Part shown: positions 59,005-64,000 of the stretch, piece after piece
Numbering within the stretch: the stretch's first letter is position 1
How the letters are laid out: each line of letters starts with the position of its first letter
Assembly (NCBI GenBank): GCA_948567375.1
Contig: OX419757.1
Span: 37,386,001 to 37,450,000 of the forward strand
Source of the DNA: Lunularia cruciata
Lineage: Eukaryota; Streptophyta; Marchantiopsida; Lunulariales; Lunulariaceae
Length of the DNA stretch: 64,000 bases
Direction: 5' to 3'
Translations under genes and position numbers: made by a program
The notes under the pieces: generated by a model
The model's input: only the letters and a program-made list of their open reading frames with translations
Databases searched by the model: none
Told to the model about the DNA's origin: nothing

Positions 59005-62000
59005 CTATCTAAAGTAAGCTACAAAGTATGAGAGTGAGAGTGGTACCCCCTGCCGCCTAACATGATAAGCTCTCGCGCACTCCCTGACAAATGTGTCAAA
59101 TGCCGTGTCCATCGCTCCATATAACTCCAAGGCTAGAGGAACAAAGAGGTGACCTCGCTGCATGCTCCTGTACTTGGAGACCTTGCGACCTGCTGCTGCA
59201 CTCGCCGCCCATCCAGGGGGATGGGTAATCACTCCCTCCGAAATTGTATCTCGCGTAGGGTCCGTCACCACGACATCCGCTACTGTCCCCTGATCATCTC
59301 GGACCAAGTATAAGTCTGCCCTGACACGTGTCGTCTGCAACGCATACGAACGCTCCCTCCAAGCCAAGTATCCACTCTCTCGTGCCATAGCAAACACTAT
59401 GTCTCTAATGGCATCATGGGTAGCTATCCTCTGTCCTCCAAAAGGACACCGTGTCATATGGACCGCCGCTGCATCTAGTGTAGAACCACACTCACAAGTG
59501 AGTAGTGAAGATGCAGATGGGTGGACCAAACCTAGGCGAAACCTCATCACTGTAGAGAAAGTAGCCGGTGCGAGTCGGAAAGCCCTAATGCATGGTCGAG
59601 CTAGGATCCACGAGCCTGCACCCTTGCCGGAGCAAGAGCGTAGACGTGCTCTAGTAGCCTGAGGAATGGACGAGTCAACTAAGAGAGAATGTAGCGTATG
59701 CTCACACTGTCGCTCCATCAAGGAAGACTGTAGACCTCTAGTCCAATCTGACGATAGTGAAGCAAACGGTGGAAAACCCTCTCGTGCTCGTGGAGATAGA
59801 CTATCTCTCGTCTGCCGCAATAACACCTGGAGAGAAAAGGATCCTCCCTCCAACTCTGTCACATAAGTCTCCAAAACCGGCCTATCAGCAACCACAAAAC
59901 GAGATGCAAGTAGGGGTGTCGAGAGAGCCCAACTACCCAAAAACGCTATAGGTGCCATCTCCTCCATAGAAAGCAAGCCAACCCCACCACATGAGATCGG
60001 TAGAGCCGTCTGTCTACGTGCCAAATCCCCTGTCACACACTCAAAAGTCCCTGGTCCAATAATATCACCAAAGACTCCCATAATCCTCCTATCAAATGCT
60101 CTCAGACGTGATAGGAAGGACGATGAGGGGGGAACTGTACGGATGAGGTAGGATGGTCGACGAGCAATACTGGAAGAGAGTATACCAAATGCCACCTGCG
60201 GATCTCCTAGTAATGGAAGGTCATCCACATGGAGAATATCCTCTGCAAGAGCAACGTCCAAGAAGCGTATGACAAAATCCTCCAATCCTACTGGCACTCC
60301 AAGAACACGAAGTCCCTCTGTGGATGTGATACACCCCTCTGGAAGCTCAAGGTGGGGAGGGATACCTAAAGGGGACCATGCGCTACACTTTGACACCTTG
60401 ACTCTCAAGCCTACTAGATGTAGCTTGGTAGTCAAGTAGTCAAAGGCCTGCCTAATCTGATCTACAGGGCCTACGATGTGTGTATCATCTGCCAAGGATG
60501 GAAATACACAACCTGGCATGGCCAAAGTAGTAGACAGGAGAGCTCTAAAGTGAGCCATGGCAAATAAGGGCCCCCCCAAAGGATCTCCCTGATGTGTACC
60601 AACAGCTGACTCCAAGACGGTGACTCCCTCCTGTGAACCACCATGCTGGTAGTAAAGGGAAGCAGGAGAGCCATAAAAAGACCGCACAAAAGGAATGAGA
60701 CTCGCCAAGGATCCACCAGCCTCCCTAAGCTCTCTAAAGATGGATGCACGTGAGACGCTATTAAAAGCGTTCTCAACGTCCACTTGTAGGACGACCCACT
60801 CCGGATGGATATCTAGGAGTGCTCTAATGCCTAGAGATATAGCCTCACATCCTCCAGGTGTAGCTACTCCAAACTGATGTGGACTAAGGTGCTGTCGAAA
60901 GTGAGAACGATGCTGAAGGACAATGGTACGACTGACCAAACGCAAAAAGATCTCTCCAATAGCAATCGGTCTAATGCCTCCCGTGTCCTTCTCGATCGCG
61001 AGAAGTCGACTAGCACCTAAGACCCGACTAACAGACATAGGAATATCTCCTCTCGCTACTACTGCAGCCACCTGAAACAACTTGGTAAAACCACTAGAAG
61101 GATCATCTGCCTGGAAGCAATCTCTAAGGTGCTCATAAACCATCCCTGACAAGCCTCCTGAGGAAAGGCGAGGGGCAGTGCACAATGCTTGTGCAAATAG
61201 CGACCTATCAAGACATAAAGGCTGCTCAGGCTGATAATCTAAGACCTCTAGTGGTAGTCCCTCTACTGCTATAGGATGCAATGAGCGTAGGGAAGAGATG
61301 GTCTCATCAGTAGGACTCGCTATAGACAGAGGGTGTAGCGCTCGTGCTGCTCTACTAAACTCTCCCGCCTGACCCAATGTCCTACATCATCGTAATCGAG
61401 TGGAATTTGTGGTATCATGTGGCGATGTCTGTCTCCTAAATCGTGTAGCCCTAACAGACTCCTCCTGAAGGGCTACCCAATCCCCCCGCTCAGAATCGAC
61501 GAAATCTAGCCGCCACCTCTCTATGCCCCGCACGTCCCCCTCTAGCATAACGAAGACACCATCGAGGGAGTAGGAGGAATAGGAACCACGCTAACTCGTC
61601 CAAGGGATCACGTGCCAAACGATCCAGTGGTAGGTGAAAAGCCTGTCTAGCCTCATCATGGAGTGTGCGGGGTAGCCTATGGAATAGACGTGGACATGGA
61701 AAACTAGTCTCAAATAACCCCAAAATGCAACCCGCCTGAGAAGCTAACCACTCCCACGACTCGATCGGTATCCCTGGAACGATCAACGAAGGTATAGAAG
61801 AAGCGTGCGTAATCCCGAGTGTCACTGCTGTCGATGTGGTTGCTCGTCTCACGTGGGCATCCCAAGTGGTCCAATCATAGTCCTTGTGCATCCTTCCCAC
61901 ATGGGGCTTTACCCCTTGCGAGGTAAAGCGTCGATGACACACCGGGCATGGTGTATCCCGACCCGCTCTAGGCGACCCCACATGGGAAGGTGTAGCCATG

Positions 62001-62008
62001 GCTAGCAC
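59005..62008 (-). pseudogene. R2/NeSL-like LINE ORF, nearly intact (one frameshift, one stop)
   Basis: Starts at 62008 with a C2H2 finger (CPVCHRRFTSQGVKPHVGRM then H). The frame is lost near 61490, beside a six-C run. The correct frame continues to a TGA at 61389-61387 and then stays open for about 790 codons to 59005. Reverse transcriptase blocks in order: GGIRPIAIGEIFLRLV, LQVDVENAFNSVSR, GTHQGDPLGGPLFAM, PSLADDTHIVGP (catalytic A-D-D) and LRVKVSKCSAW. The C-terminus has CECG-x8-HMTRC and then RADLYLVRDDQGTVADVVV, consistent with the CCHC and nuclease region. The TGA could be a deaminated CGA. The catalytic residues seem present, so the copy is young or recently disabled. Confidence 0.85.
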
Positions 62009-62040
62009 AAGAATAATGATAGTAACACATGATACTCCTC

Positions 62041-63071
62041 TCCATATCTCCCCCTATCTGCAAAACCACAACCCCTCACATCCCAACTCACATAAGAAAA
62101 CAATCTCTCTCACAACCCTAAAATCTATAAACTCCCATAACTTTCAATTTCCATCTCCAAAATTTTCAAATTAAATTCCCATAGAATTTAATCATGAAAA
62201 CCCAGAGAATAGAAATGAAAATTCACAACCCATCGCTCTCAATGTATAATAATCACTCTCAACCCTAAAAAAACTAAAAAACTTTATAACTTTCTACTCC
62301 ATTCTCCATAGTCTTCAATCTAAGTGCCAATGGAACCGAAATTGAAAAACAAAGAGAATAGTCTATTCACTCAAAGGCTACATGCTAGAGAGCACTCAGA
62401 TTTTATCAAAATCGTCTCACGTCTCTCCCTCTCCTCTCTCGTCTCCACACTCTCCCCGCAGCTCCTCCCGCAACTCCTCCCCCAAGAAACTAGGATTTAG
62501 CAAATTTAGCAAATTAGGATATGTCATTTGTGAACTGAATTTTCTTCTTTTCAAGTATGTTTGAAGCAACTGAATCTACATGAGTATTGTTCCGTTCCGT
62601 TGCAGGTGAGTGTATTGATTTCTAAAAGGTTTCATCGAGACGAATGTGTTGAGCATTAGTTTCACACTACGAGGGAAAGAGCATGATCTCTTGATTAATT
62701 AATGATAGAATGTACACCACTTAAACTTGAAGATTGACCTTGAAGTTAGCAAAGCTGCAGTGCTCCAGAACAGAACAGGGTGTTATTCTATTATAAATAG
62801 AGTCCTACCTATCATCGTCGGGGTTGGTTAATTTCAGTTGATACAAAAACACTATTAGTGTTGTATCAAGAAGCACGAAGTAGTTGTTCCGTGTGTTAGA
62901 TTAATGATATTCTCAATTGGTAAGTGTTCTATCAGTGAAGTGAAACTCGTAGAAAGACTATGCACGAGGAGGACGTAGCACATATTGGGTAAACCTCAAA
63001 AACAAATGTGTGTATGTTCTATGATTATTTCCTTTGTTTAATTTTAATTGAGCATGATCATTTTTAACAAA
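62041..63071. other. LINE 5' flank and probable Copia LTR region
   Basis: 62041-62510 is A/C-rich on the plus strand, with a pyrimidine-rich segment at 62400-62490, probably LINE 5' leader or its insertion site. About 62580-63070 ends just before a primer-binding-site-like sequence and is probably a Copia LTR; its start could not be fixed. Confidence 0.35.
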
Positions 63072-63623
63072 TGGTACAAGAGACTGAGTTAGCATAGAGA
63101 TATTTTCTCAAAGGAATCTTTGGTGTTGTTAGATTCAAAGCAAACAAAAATGACTGAAGACAAAATTACAGTTGAAAAGTTCGATGGATAAATTTTGGAT
63201 GGTAGAAACGGACGATCAAGGAATATTTCTATTAGAAGGATTTGTATGCTCCACTTGAAGGCGTGAAACCAACAAGTGCAAATGTTGATCTTAAAGACTG
63301 ATACAGCATGGAAGATCCTTGATAGAAAGGCACTTGGTGCAATTTGTCTGGGCTTGATGAAGAAGACTGGGTATCACGTTACAAAAACTAAAGCAACAAA
63401 AGAAACAATGGATACTTTGACAAACATGTATGAGAAACCCTCTACATCGAATCAAATATTTGTGCTAAAGAGATTAGTCAATATGAAATTGATTGATAGA
63501 GAATCTATAGTAGAGCATGTCAATAGCTTTACACATGTCACAAATCAGTTAGAGTTAGCAAACATAGACCTGGATATGAAATTACAAGCCTTACTATTTT
63601 TGTGTTCCCTCATAAGACTCTAA
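63072..63623 (+). pseudogene. Copia gag (UBN2-type) remnant
   Basis: tggtacaagagac at 63072 resembles the initiator tRNA-Met primer site. From ATG 63150 the frame reads MTEDKITVEKFDG, then a stop. In shifted frames it continues with APLEG-like, LDRKALGAICLGL, MDTLTNMYEKPSTSNQ and RLVNMKLIDRESIVEHVNSF (63276-63623). This is the typical Copia gag order. Stops and frameshifts disable it. Downstream to 64000 I see degenerate sequence without a clear pol domain; the element leaves the window. Confidence 0.82.
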
Positions 63624-64000
63624 GTTGAGAGCTAGGGTTCGTGATTGATATGCTTGTGACATAATTGATTGTTCTGAGTTGTGTGCGATTCAATCTGATA
63701 TTTAAAATTCTCAGGCTTTCTTTCCTTGGCTTCCGTATCACACTATCTTTGTATGTTAAAAATTTTTCTGCCTCATGTCCTATAGTACCTACAGTGGTTT
63801 CCCATGCAAAGCTTTGATACATCGGTGCAGAAGACAAAATAATTTGATCTTTCTTTTTCATGTAAACTTTTGATAGTTACAACACAACATTACAAGAGAT
63901 TTCTAGCACCACAAGAGATGACTTAACGCTTGATGATGTTGTGAGTAATATCATGGATAAAGAGATGCAACATGAGACAATTGCTTGACATCTACATCTT

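Larger units (their letters stand above)
58826..62040 (-). mobile_element. Non-LTR retrotransposon of the restriction-like-endonuclease group (R2/NeSL-like)
   Basis: The limits are approximate. The element includes the broken single ORF at 62008-59005 and a 3' untranslated region to about 58.8 kb. The N-terminal C2H2 finger, the reverse transcriptase, a CCHC knuckle and a C-terminal nuclease-like region place it with elements that use a restriction-like endonuclease, not an apurinic endonuclease. The 5' end may extend to about 62.5 kb, where a pyrimidine-rich stretch starts. No target duplication was identified. Confidence 0.75.

Overview
The window is nuclear plant DNA. It holds three multi-exon housekeeping genes with GT-AG (and one GC-AG) introns: a plastid Mfd-type helicase, a SUD1/DOA10 ubiquitin ligase, and a FIST plus LON domain protein. 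Transposon remnants fill and separate them. A Penelope-like reverse transcriptase and a C2H2 zinc-finger, restriction-like-endonuclease LINE sit beside ordinary Copia and Gypsy elements. That mix points to a non-seed land plant (bryophyte, lycophyte or fern grade) rather than a flowering plant. This is inference; the species cannot be named from the sequence alone.

Layout. 1-480: a fragment of a dispersed repeat. 765-18550 (minus): the Mfd-like gene, 14 exons, 1246 codons plus stop, with every intron phase compatible. Its intron 12 carries a decayed Copia element (1472-6147, target duplication tttcc) in antisense. Its intron 5 (8745-13938) is a head-to-tail array of a non-coding retroposon family. 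18551-19730: the gene's 5' flank. 19.7-36.3 kb: an AT-rich, strongly CpG-poor block of old transposons. It holds a decayed copy of the same retroposon, a Penelope-like element, a family of solo LTRs (TGTAATA...TATTACA) with matching target duplications, Gypsy integrase, reverse transcriptase and chromodomain fragments, and tandem repeats.

37621-46855 (plus): the SUD1/DOA10 gene, 9 exons, 1163 aa, with oppositely oriented copies of the same retroposon in introns 5 and 8. 46.9-51.7 kb: mostly non-coding, with another repeat copy at about 50.0-50.9 kb. 51758-57533 (minus): the FIST-LON protein gene, about 10 exons, with the middle exons uncertain. 58.8-62.0 kb (minus): a LINE whose reverse transcriptase frame is almost open. 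63.1-63.6 kb (plus): the gag start of another decayed Copia element.

The three host genes do not form a pathway. One acts on plastid DNA, one in ER protein degradation, and one has sensor and substrate-binding domains of unknown role. The most original signals are (i) a roughly 2-kb non-coding retroposon family with a conserved terminal hairpin and 16-17 bp target duplications, present in introns of two of the genes, and (ii) the FIST plus LON domain combination.
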